A program made the translations under genes and the position numbers. 64,000 nucleotides of DNA from Pseudopyrenochaeta lycopersici (Eukaryota; Ascomycota; Dothideomycetes; Pleosporales; Pseudopyrenochaetaceae), in the NCBI GenBank assembly GCA_003313425.1, contig NHZP01000078.1, forward strand, positions 124,001-188,000, written 5' to 3'. This document shows, piece after piece, positions 32,386 through 41,606 of this stretch (positions are counted from its first letter, which is position 1; each line of letters starts with the position of its first letter). The notes beneath the pieces are model-generated. The model was not told where the DNA came from. It saw nothing but the letters and a program-made list of their open reading frames with translations, and made no database searches.

Positions 32386-33344
32386 CAGAGTTGCTAACAA
32401 GCCGGCCTGGACGGCCTGGCCTGGGAAAAGCCTGAAAAGCCTGGATTAGCATTAATTTTTTGAACTCTGATTGGTCCATTTCTTCCTCTGACCATTCGTC
32501 TTCCTCTGGCCATTCCCAAAGCTTATATATTTTATCAACAGCGTCGCCACCGAGGGAGGAGGCATTTAAGTTTTTGTTATCTAAGTAGATCATCAATATG
32601 CCGATATTGAGTGGATTAACATACCTGCAAAGCCTTCGCTGATCCAGCTCCTAACGCACGTCAACGCAGCTGTTAGCTGGCCGGATAGCTTCCTCCGTTT
32701 TGGTTCTAACATATCTCCAACTTCTGAAAAGAGGCGCTCACAATCAGTAGAAGCAGCAGGAATTGAGAGTATGTCGGGGGCCATCCGAGATAGATTATAG
32801 AGAGAGCCAATAAGCAATTGGATCAATTGCGTGGGGGTGATCTCTCGGAAGGTTATCCACTCTCTTCCACCGTATAAACTCCTCTCCCTCCTCGTTTCCT
32901 GGTGTCTTAACCGGCCCACTATCGTTAGGGGGGAGGGCGTCAGCGGCAGTTGCGGCAGCGGAATCGGTTGGCGCGTCAAGGAGAGCGCTACGGAGCTCCT
33001 CCTCGAAGCTTTGAATATCTCGGGTGCGCTTTTTCGATCGGACTTGACATCGTTTTGGTAGCACGGTAGAGGTCTTTGACGGAGAAGTTAGGTCCGAGGA
33101 AGTCCCGGCATTAAGGGGTTTAAGGCAATCACAATCTCTCGAGTAGTATTTAGAAGATCATGATTGGCTCGTGTAGCTTAAACCCTGTAGGTGAGCCTTG
33201 GCAAATTTGCGGCCAATTCATCCCGTCTCAACTCAACTCAGCTCTGATGTGTACGGCTTCATATACATACCTACCAGGCCGAAACCAGGCTACCAGGCCG
33301 CGGCCTTCGGCCTGGCTTGGCCGGCCGGCTTGTTAGCAACTCTG
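32386..33344 (-). mobile_element. Deleted hAT element (959 bp) with TIRs and 8-bp target duplication
   Basis: Ends CAGAGTTGCTAACAAGCCGG (32386-32407) and its inverse (33323-33344). The flanking 8-mers are GTTGGGGT and GTTGGGGA (7 of 8 identical). Both ends continue into C/G-rich CCTGG-type subterminal repeats. It contains only the C-terminal third of a transposase, so it is non-autonomous. Confidence 0.85.
32593..33064 (-). pseudogene. hAT transposase C-terminal (dimerisation) region, frameshifted
   Basis: One frame gives SRMAPDILSIPAASTDCERLFSEV and MLEPKRRKLSGQLTAALTC, the hAT dimerisation domain. The preceding piece (FEEELRSALLDAPT ... HAIDPIAYWLSL) is in a different frame, so an indel near 32820 broke it. 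An acidic tail (WPEEDEWSEEEMDQ) follows at 32400-32596 after a probable intron. The zinc-finger and catalytic parts are absent. Confidence 0.8.
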
Positions 33345-33476
33345 GTTGGGGATGTGACAGGAAGGGGCATTGACGGACATGAAGATGCTACTCTACGCAT
33401 GAGGAATCGAAGCCGCCTAGAATCTAGCGAGGCAGACATGCTTCCCCAAATTGAACCATATCGGCCCCGACACCTC

Positions 33477-33813
33477 TCATGTTGTAGTGTCCACAGATCT
33501 CTGGTGTAGACTTCTATCGCTGATACGTACTCAAAGAATGAGAGGCCGGTGAAGCAGCCTCAGCCGCGCTTGAAGGGTTTGGAGGCGACCTAGGGTCGAT
33601 TCGAGGCTACATTAGTTGGCACGATGTGACGGAGGCAGGCGGCCAGGGGCAGGGACACAAGGGACGAAACCATCGAGATCTACAAGTATACACGGCTTGT
33701 TAGCGTGGTCGCATCGGTGGAATGTGGTACGTACCTGAAGAGACAGTGTCATGGTGAAAGACGCGTAGAGGTTTTATAGCTGACTTAACCCTACGATGCG
33801 ATAAAAATAGATT
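33477..33813 (-). repeat. Arm 2 of the inverted repeat
   Basis: Reverse complement of 21371-21704. The mini-ORF and its intron are retained. One length difference within the coding part is 3 bp (15 versus 12 bases around CGTxxCATCGTG), which keeps the frame. Immediately followed by dispersed repeat copy B. Confidence 0.75.
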
Positions 33814-33814
33814 G

Positions 33815-34400
33815 GCCTTAATTTGGGCCATTTTTGATTTAGGCCCTTTTTCGATTTGGGCTCCCTTTTGGGCACTTTCTATTTTAGATCACCTATTTGT
33901 AGCGCCTTCTTTGGAGCCTAAAACACGTCCACGCTGACGTCGAGCCCATTTCGTTAACACTGGACCTGAGGTGTTCTAGCGACTCCCTTCCGAAAGACCG
34001 CCTGCGCTTTCGCACTGACGAGCTCAACAGCAGTGGGATGGCGATTTGATCACCGGCGAGGGATATAGTTTGTCCTTGGCAAGAGTTAGTTCAAATAGGT
34101 GTGAGAAGCGAGGGGCCTACAAGAGCATCTCCATCTGGCGGCAACCAAGGCCGTCCTGTCTCATGCGTAGACATGAACCCGTCGAAGCGATCGTTGCGAC
34201 GCGCTTGGAAGTAGATGCCCTCGTCGTATTCGTGGCACAGCTTCGACAGCTTTCCGTAAAGGAGTTTGAGAAGTCTGTGGCTGCCGCTGCAACGACATGA
34301 TTACAGCGCTGGAGACACTGGCCTATCGCCTTGCATGGACTGCGGAATATAAGCGAACGATGAATGAGGATTGTATCAACGAAGAGGTTGCACTGCCCTC
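33815..34400 (+). repeat. Dispersed repeat, copy B
   Basis: Aligns in blocks with copies at 20.8 kb and 38.8 kb. Relative to copy C the similarity runs on through the block AGACA(T/C)GA(A/G)CCC and GAGG(T/C)TGCACTGC. No intact ORF. Confidence 0.55.
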
Positions 34401-35426
34401 TTTAAATCCTCCAACAAGGACGCCACGCTCCCACAGCATTCCTTCATCAAGCGTTGCTGACCACCAAATCTCGCTGACCAGTAATGGCTGGACGCCGAGG
34501 TCACAAGCGTGAATGGTAGCGTGCCAGCGTGAATTGTAGCGTACCGGCGTGATTGCTAGCTTGCCAACGTATTTTCCAGCCCGCCAGCGTGATCTCTAGC
34601 ACCGCACTCACGCTCGTTTGGACTCGTGGAGCGGCGTTATGCCACCTGGTTGCTGGCAGAGAGAGGGAGTCAATTCTATTGGTGTCCGAGAAGACTCCGG
34701 TCTAACCCCCTAAGTCATGTTTTCGAAAGACCTTTGTTGCGAGACGGTTGTTCCATCTCATTTCTCGAAGCAGATGAGATGAAGCAGCGCAGTAAGCAAC
34801 GGAACGACAAAGAACTCATTGACTATTTCTCTACATGTGTATGAGTGGAGATGTCTCACATACCCTCTCGCTGCCTGTCTATTGATCGCCGAATACTCAA
34901 GCCAATCAGAGTTGGAATGACTATGCCAGAGTGGCTGGAACCTATAGAAAGGGAAGCGAAGATATGGAACGCGGTTGCTAACGTTACAGTAGTGATTGGA
35001 TAATAAAAACGCGGTGGATACGAGCTTATCCAGATGGGCAGGAACAAGATCTTTTCTGCATTGATCCCGATACTTACATGAGCTTGATTCTGCAAACAGA
35101 AGAGATGGATGCATCTCGCCTCGCCTAGAAGATATAATTCAAGTCCACGATATACACCGAGAGAATAGCTATAAAGAATATAAGAGCTAGAGATGAGAGC
35201 GGATGTAGGTTGAAAGAGAGTATTCAACAAAGGAATTTCTTATTTTACATGTAGCGAACTGCATCAAAGTCAAGATGGAACCTTAATAGCAGAGGAACCG
35301 CCACAAGCCCCAACGAGGCTAAAACTTCGTGCATGTAATAGTTTACATTCACAATACTGTAGATAAAGGATAGATCTTAGTAGTGGTAGCCTGCATATTC
35401 CACGGGAGAGGTCAGGGTAAATGAAA

Positions 35427-35457
<31 letters not shown>

Positions 35458-35975
35458 ACTGTACCATAATAAAGGTGACTGTCGGCCTGGGCTGTATATC
35501 TTAGGCTTGTTTTAGTGGAATGTTAAGCTGGAGCCTAGGAGCCAATCATGATAGCGACAAGCCATATGTGATCAACTCACTAACCACTTGTAATAATGAC
35601 GTGCAACACGGAAACGTCCACCACTCGTGATGACGTGGGCCGTTGGAATCGGGTGGCTGTCGTTAGTGGATGGGATCCGGCCTGCGCCCGTTGTCTTCCC
35701 GACTAATCTGCAGGGAAGTCGTAATGCAGTGTCGCTGTGGGTTACTATGGTGGGGAAGACTACCGGCTGATTCGCTTACTCCAATATGTAAGAAAACCTT
35801 AAATTGACCACCGTGCTATCCACCACTGAGCACCACTCAGCACACTAGACCACTCAGCACACTAGACCACTCAGCACACCACTCCAGCCCGAAAGAAAAG
35901 GAAACGTCCACAGGGTCGAAATGGGCTCTAAGCGTCTAAAATTAGTCAACGTCTACATTTCGCAATCCTAACCAG
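34401..35975. other. Repeat-rich, gene-free segment
   Basis: Contains five imperfect copies of a 20-21-bp unit of the type GCCAGCGTGAATTGTAGCGT (34505-34612), a (GAA)n microsatellite at 35427-35459, and three copies of ACCACTCAGCACACTAG at 35830-35880. That last motif occurs inverted at 21150-21190 (GTGCTGAGTGGTCTAG), extending the relation between the two inverted-repeat regions. No gene recognised. Confidence 0.55.
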
Positions 35976-37128
35976 CACTATGCCTCAAAATTCGAAGATT
36001 GTCGCTTATATATGGAGAAGGAGAAGCATATGCGAGCCTACGGTTGAGAGAGGAGATACAGAAACGGCACGAGGGTCGGGAAACAGACAGTCTGCACGAT
36101 TTATCTGGTGCGTTCTATTTCTAAAGATAGCATTTGCCACACCAGCTGTACACAGCTAACGATCCATAGTCTCCTCGTTGCCTTTCCCAAGAAATGAACT
36201 GTTCGTCGGACGAGAAGACCAGCTTCAGTCTCTCGAACAACTCCTCCTTCCCAACACCCACCGACGCATGACAGTATATGGACTGGGGGGGGGGGGGGCT
36301 GCGGGAAATCGGCGTTTGCCCTTGAGTTTGCATATCGCGCGCTGGCGAGACATGCTAGACGCCTGGTCCTCTGTTTGCCTGCAATCAGCCGAGAGAGCTT
36401 CGAGCTTGCCTATCGGGAGATCGCAATCCGCCTCTGCATACCAGGAATTACCGACGACAACGCAGACATCAGGAAGCTGGTTAAGGACACGATGAGCTCA
36501 GGCAGCCTGGGCAACTGGCTGATGATTGTTGATAACGCTGATCTACAAGGCAAGCTCGCGAACAAGTCTCCTTGCCGTGCTGGAAGGTTGCATCGAGGGG
36601 TATGAGTCGTTGCACAAACGGGTTGGTTTGCTGCAACGCGACATATCACCGAACAACCTTATGGTAAACGAAGATGAGGAAAACCCCTCTTGGTGCGCGT
36701 TCTTGATCGACCTCGACCTGGCGATCACGGAGCAGCGGGAGAAGTCTTCAGGAGCGCGAGGGAAGACCGGTACACGAGCATTCATCGCGATCGGTGTGCT
36801 TCTCGACGACAAAAACCATTCGTTTATGCACGATCTGGAGTCGTTCTTCTGGGTACTATTCTGGATATGCGTTCACTATGACGGGCCGGGCAAAGATATT
36901 GGGACAACTGAATTTGAGTGCTGGAACTATGAGAGTGACCAGAAGCTGGCGGAATTAAAATTGGGGCTGGTTAGTAGAGAAAGGCATTTCCTTAACCGGG
37001 TAACCAATGCCTTCACGCCATACTATCAGCCATTGATTCCACATGTCAATAGGTTGCGAAGGGTTGTTTTCCCAATGAATAATCCCTGGGAGAACGAAGA
37101 CAGGACACTCTATTTTCGGATGAAGTAG
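35976..37128 (+). pseudogene. Chimeric relic: HET tail + NB-ARC + FunK1 kinase C-lobe
   Basis: LIYGEGEAYASLRLREEI (about 36000-36055) is the end of a HET domain. An intron at 36108-36169 (GTGCGT ... GCTAAC ... CATAG) leads to PFPRNELFVGRE and an NB-ARC start. The Walker A region GLGG-CGKS is split by a run of 14 G (36285-36298); six would keep the frame, so eight extra bases shift it. NB-ARC continues to WLMIVDNAD (Walker B, about 36535) and then stops matching. From about 36540 a second frame encodes a fungal FunK1-type kinase C-lobe: QRDISPNNLM (catalytic loop), LIDLDLAI, TRAFIAIGVL and HSFMHDLESFFWVLFW, to 37128. The kinase N-lobe is missing. Confidence 0.75.
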
Positions 37129-37369
37129 ATTCTTCGGAACGCGCAGAAGGATCTAGAAGACTTAGGGAAATTACAGCAAAAGGACAAGTAGACGCAATCA
37201 TCACAAAGCATCATTCTCATAGAGCCGATCACTTCACTCGGAGTTGAAGGAATTGAAGGGAAGCGAGAGCCCGAGAACTAGCAAGTAGAGATAAGCAAAG
37301 GTGCGCCTATGGAGGTTTATCCACTTATTGTGATCCCAACTCCATACATACTTAGGCGAGCTGGCAATA

Positions 37370-38725
37370 CAGTCACAGGACAAAAGTCTGTTCGCCAAGG
37401 AGGTTAGCGTCCCCATCACCACTCAAACCCTCAACTTCAAAGCACTATAACATCACGTAGGATAGACTAAACTAGACAATTTTTAGCGCAAATTAATCGC
37501 AATACACTTAATATTTAGTCTGGTAGCCCTGTGCAAGTCTTACAGCGTCAAGGCGGTGTGGCATGCTAGTGATCAGCTTGCGGATCAGTGAGTCGGGGAT
37601 GGCTGCCCACGCCTCCAATAACCCCATTTCAAAGCGATCCCAGTCATCTTCAGACTCTCCCATATGATCAAACTCAGGGTGGAGCTCATGAACCTTCTGT
37701 TTGAGTGCCCACCAGAGATGTTCAATTGGGTTGAGGTCTGGAGAATATGGTGGGAAGTCAACTGTCCATACGCCGTGAACCTCCAACCACTCCTTTGAGA
37801 GAGCAGCAGTATGGATACGTGAGTTATCCTGCATAAACCTCTCGCCAGCTCTATATTGAGGCAATAGGCCTTCCTCAAGGGCCTGAGTATAACTCCATGC
37901 GCTATAGCCTTTACGTCGTGCTGATAGATCGCGGGTCATAATTACTAGAGGACTACGCCCAACACGACCCCCTGCAGTCATCCATATTGACGCCCACACC
38001 ATGCGAGCAGATTGGCGAGCAGTGGTAACCTCATCTATCATCTCATGCCTCCATTTCTCATCAGGTAATCGCCATACCCATGGTGTGTCGTGGCCAGAGC
38101 CTCGGGCGATTGAGCACTCGTCGCTGAACCTGAAGACTGTCCTCTGCCAATTGAAGCTATGCCAATCTGCAGCAAACTTAAGACGTAAAATTGCTGTAGC
38201 TCTATTGATTTTTGGTCTGCGCTTTGCTCTGAACTTATGTAATCCAGCTTCAAGGAGGGTACGTTGAATAGTCTTCTTTGATACATGGGGGGTAGCTTCA
38301 TCAGCTACCCACATGCCAGCCTCTTCAACGAGCTTGCGGTACTCAATTTTTGGGAACTTTCTAGCAAGGCGAAGCAGCTTGCGATGATCGCGCCTAGTTA
38401 AAATAGGTGGACGGCCCATCCGAGGGCGCGAGGTGTTGCTGGTGGTGGCCTCCCATCGTTGTATTGTCTTCTGAACGCAGCGTTGCGAACAGCCAAGAGT
38501 CTCTGCGATTTCCTTAGTCCGCACACCCGCCTCTTTCTGGGCTAGAACATAATTGCGCTGGCTTTCTGATAGTTCACCTCCCTGCATTCGATTACCACTA
38601 ATTTCTGTGCCAAAAGCTCTCATTTTAATGTAGTTATGTTGAGTTGGAGAAGCAGTGGTTCTGCGCGTTCGCGTGTTGTTGTTCTGGCACGTGCGCGACG
38701 CGAACAAACTTTTGTCCTAGTACTG
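37370..38725 (-). mobile_element. Tc1/mariner element, 1356 bp, with intact transposase
   Basis: Inverted ends CAGTCACAGGACAAAAGTCT (left, from 37370) and CAGTACTAGGACAAAAGTTT (right, ending 38725 on the other strand) agree at about 22 of 27 positions. TA flanks both sides (37368-37369, 38726-38727). The end layout resembles the 29.7-kb element, but the sequence differs, so it is a separate family. Confidence 0.85.
37508..38623 (-). CDS. Tc1/mariner transposase, open frame with intact catalytic motifs
   Basis: 371 codons from the first ATG (38623); an upstream non-ATG extension is open. It has a paired HTH (LAQKEAGVRTKEIAETLGCS, then RPRMGRPPILTRRD), and the catalytic residues are in FRFSDECS, FMQDNSRIHTAA and YSPDLNPIEHLWW. 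No stop or missing acidic residue is seen. By family it cuts and pastes the element at TA sites. Ends QGYQTKY, like the dead copy at 29.7 kb. It could be active if expressed. Confidence 0.92.
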   Translation of the reverse strand: MRAFGTEISGNRMQGGELSESQRNYVLAQKEAGVRTKEIAETLGCSQRCVQKTIQRWEATTSNTSRPRMGRPPILTRRDHRKLLRLARKFPKIEYRKLVEEAGMWVADEATPHVSKKTIQRTLLEAGLHKFRAKRRPKINRATAILRLKFAADWHSFNWQRTVFRFSDECSIARGSGHDTPWVWRLPDEKWRHEMIDEVTTARQSARMVWASIWMTAGGRVGRSPLVIMTRDLSARRKGYSAWSYTQALEEGLLPQYRAGERFMQDNSRIHTAALSKEWLEVHGVWTVDFPPYSPDLNPIEHLWWALKQKVHELHPEFDHMGESEDDWDRFEMGLLEAWAAIPDSLIRKLITSMPHRLDAVRLAQGYQTKY

Positions 38726-38796
38726 TACCTTCATGGGCGGCGGGTTGATGTTGTCTGGCAGTCACCATCCTGTGAGTCCCTAAAAATAGACTGAAC

Positions 38797-39260
38797 TTGA
38801 TTTGTGCTGTTTTCCATTCGAACTCCTTTGCTTTTCAGGCTATTCTATTATCAGTAACGTTAGCTATATATAGCGCCGTCTCAGGACCCGAAAGAGGTCC
38901 TCACAACATCAAAAGCCGTTCTAATGTTAGGAGGCTGGACCGAACGTGCTTCGCCGAACCATTTCCAGAGGATCTCCTGCGCTTCTCTCTGATATGTTAT
39001 AGCTCAACTTCATCGCCAGTGAGAAGATTGTTTGATATCCGCATGAGCCGGCTTGCAACGGGCAGTGAATGAGTCTTACTAGAGCATTCAGATCTGCCAG
39101 CAACTACGCATCTCTAGACACGAGCCCATTGAAGCGAGAGTTTCCAGACGTCAAGAGCATCACAACAAAATGTGAGCGAATAATAAGTGAGGAGTGTATT
39201 GGCGGGGAGGCTGCACTGCTCGCAGAATATGATTCGCATGCGGCCTCGACGTTCTTTTTA
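38797..39260 (+). repeat. Dispersed repeat, copy C
   Basis: Third diverged copy: CTCCTTTGCTTTTC, then AACGTTAGCTAT, ATAGCGCC, GAGGTCCTCACA, CCGAACGTGCT, CTCCTGCGCTTCTC and GCTTGCAACGGGCAGTGAATG. It shares the 5' blocks mostly with copy A and the 3' blocks mostly with copy B. No ORF is conserved. Confidence 0.6.
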
Positions 39261-39320
39261 AATTCTTTCACTGTATGAGATAGTCACATGAGAGAGTCAC
39301 GCTTCGTTCCTCAACACTCA

Positions 39321-39440
39321 CCACCACTCAGCGCCACTCACCACCACTCACCATCACTCACCATCACTCACCATCACTCACCATCACTCACCATCACTCA
39401 CCATCACTCACCATCACTCACCATCACTCACCACCACTTA
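39321..39440 (+). repeat. 10-bp minisatellite, about 12 units
   Basis: Units of CCATCACTCA or near variants (CCACCACTCA, GCGCCACTCA) run in exact 10-bp register. It lies just beyond dispersed repeat copy C. Confidence 0.95.
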
Positions 39441-39710
39441 GCATCATATTCATCATGCCAACGTCATCAAAGGTCTTCTCGTCTCGAGCGGTCTAATTCT
39501 AAGTAACCATGTCCTTCATCACTAAGGTAGTATCTCGCAGCATCAGGCCATGTGACTCGTAGCAACAAAGTAAGTGTAGCGTATGTGAAACAACACTCAG
39601 AGAGTAATTGACCCTGGCTTTCTCTTGCCCAAGTATTGCGGCGGCAAATGGTCTATTGGATGGAGAAGATATCGCTATCAGTCAATTGTAGGTAGTTTTC
39701 CAGTTGAATA

Positions 39711-39995
39711 ATGGCTGTAGCAACTGAACTGAAAGCTAAGAACGATAGTGATATTTTGTCAAAGATTGAAAGCTGGCACTGTCCAAAACTAGGGGAGCTA
39801 AAGTTTCGAGGATTAGTGATTGACGAAGGGTTCTCGGCATATACGTTATCCTTGGCCACGGCGATACTCTTTTTGATGGTGTTTATGGCTAAGCTTGTTT
39901 TCGATGACTGGGGAACAGCTTGGAATGTCGCTTCAGTTCTCGTAGCATTAGCAACATTCTCATGGATGTGGATTAATCACTCTGTGGGTCGATAA
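39711..39995 (+). CDS. Small protein with two predicted membrane segments
   Basis: 94 codons from an ATG. A soluble first part (KIESWHCPKLGELKFRGLVI) is followed by two hydrophobic stretches, about residues 45-64 (TLSLATAILFLMVFMAKLVF) and 70-88 (AWNVASVLVALATFSWMWI), then a short polar end. It may be the last exon of a larger gene: CAG (39701) just upstream could be an acceptor. Function unknown. Confidence 0.45.
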   Translation: MAVATELKAKNDSDILSKIESWHCPKLGELKFRGLVIDEGFSAYTLSLATAILFLMVFMAKLVFDDWGTAWNVASVLVALATFSWMWINHSVGR

Positions 39996-40800
39996 ATGTA
40001 TTGAACATGAGGCTTGCCTGGAGGGTTTGCTATAGCCTATAGGGGAAGGTGTGGATGGTTTACCTACAACCATGTGTATCGATTCTTTGACTAATACACA
40101 GTCCCTGCTCCCAGCTTGCTCGTGCAGAAACGCTGGATTCGAAGCTGTCCTGATTTGATGAGTAAAATGAGAGATATAGTGGAGCTCGACGTGAGTAGTG
40201 ATTGCAAATCGCTAGTTCAACGTTCTCTTTTTCTTAGACTTGGTAGACTCAGTTCCGATCGTTGTATCGGGAGTGATTGGCTGGACGCTTGGCTGGCGGC
40301 TTGGTTGGCTGTCTGGTACGACTTGTTCATCGTCTAGGCCGTAGCTTTCAAACCGTTGAGATAATCCTGAGCGTGAAGAGACCGATTCGGGACCTTGTTC
40401 GGAGACGTCGAACTCCAAATCAGCCCTGTAGTTTGCGTCGCAATAACCCTCGCGTTGATTCTACACTACGTCACAAGCTGTATGCGGGTTCGACAATTGG
40501 TATACCATGTGATCAGCATTCAGCCTGTTCTATATCGCAGTATAGCACGCAGGATCCGGTGACGAAAAAGGGTAATGTGACAAGCTATTCGTGGATTTAA
40601 CAAACTGAGAAGATCTGGGAGGCTAGGTGTGATTCTTGGCGTGGCAATCTACCATAGCACAGAATGCCTTTGCGACATTCTTCTGCTTTGTGCAATCTTG
40701 ATGCACGCTTATAAAGTTGTTGCAGGTGCCACAGGGCAGCTCAGGTTTCTGTCATTCCAATGCAGTCATATACCGTTCCTGAACCAGCCTTGCGCTAGAT
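39996..40800. other. Intergenic segment with a possible minus-strand exon
   Basis: On the minus strand 40212-40418 reads as a low-complexity but coding-like stretch (GLDDEQVVPDSQPSRQPSVQ ... KSKKKRTLN, stop) preceded in frame by CDANYRADLEFDVSEQ. No start, splice partner or family was found. The rest holds nothing recognisable. Confidence 0.25.
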
Positions 40801-41606
40801 CTATCCATAAAGAGCTATCTCCTTCTTGGAGCATATGCGCCTGTCTACATGCCCTGAGCAAGACCGTTTTATCGGGCTGCGCTTCGCAAGGGAAAAGTCG
40901 AAGGTTTTCCGGCACTTTATCTGAAGGGAGAGCGATTCTAACACCCTCATTTCAAGGTCTGACAGCATCGCCACGTCCCGCATTATGCGATCAAATGCCT
41001 CTTTCTTGCGCCGAATAACCGCAGAGTAGGATATACCGAAAAGTACAAATCCAGGGTCAGCCTGAGACCAAAGCGAATTGTGCAGTCTGATCGACGCGGT
41101 CGGATACAACCTGCAGAACTCGGTCAGCGACAAAGGATATCTGGTGTCTGCAGGTGTTCGAGAGCAGGGCTGAGAGCTGCAAATAGAGGCCTTCAAATAC
41201 CGTGCGTATTCCCGATTCTTCAAGTCGTTTAGGACTTGCCAACAGCGCTGCCCCGCGGGAATTCCGTGGTAGTCCTCGAAGAAGATGGTATTGTATTGAA
41301 ACTCCAGCCCATGGGCTTCCTTGTAAAGCAAGTGGCTGACATATTGGACTTGGTTGAAGCACGGACGATCGCTTGTGCTTCCGACTGGGGAGTAGCAAGC
41401 AGAGACGACATAGTGAAAAAGTCTCGACATAGCACACGTCCCTTTGCTTTTGCACGTGAATCCGCGTAGTTTGCCGGACGTTCGCAGAGACGGCCGACTC
41501 CATTCTCGTCTGTCTTTAAGGTGAGGCCATGAGGCGCTATAAGAACGTAAGCGTAGATGTGATCTCGCAGCTCCCTTGGCAGCCTTTCCAATGGTGAAGC
41601 AGTCAT
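40801..41606 (-). CDS. F-box-like protein of unknown specificity
   Basis: A 53-bp intron (41385-41437, GTGTGC ... CCCCAG) joins two exons in phase into 250 codons. The N-terminus LERLPRELRDHIYAYVL is the usual opening of fungal F-box-like proteins. The next part (VGRLCERPANYADSRAKAKG) and, after the intron, YVSHLLYKEAHGLEFQYNTI fit the family's CRQxYxEAxxLxFxxN pattern. Such proteins are thought to recruit substrates to SCF ubiquitin ligases, but the box is minimal. The donor is weak (GTGTGC). Single copy; no neighbour suggests its target. Confidence 0.65.
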
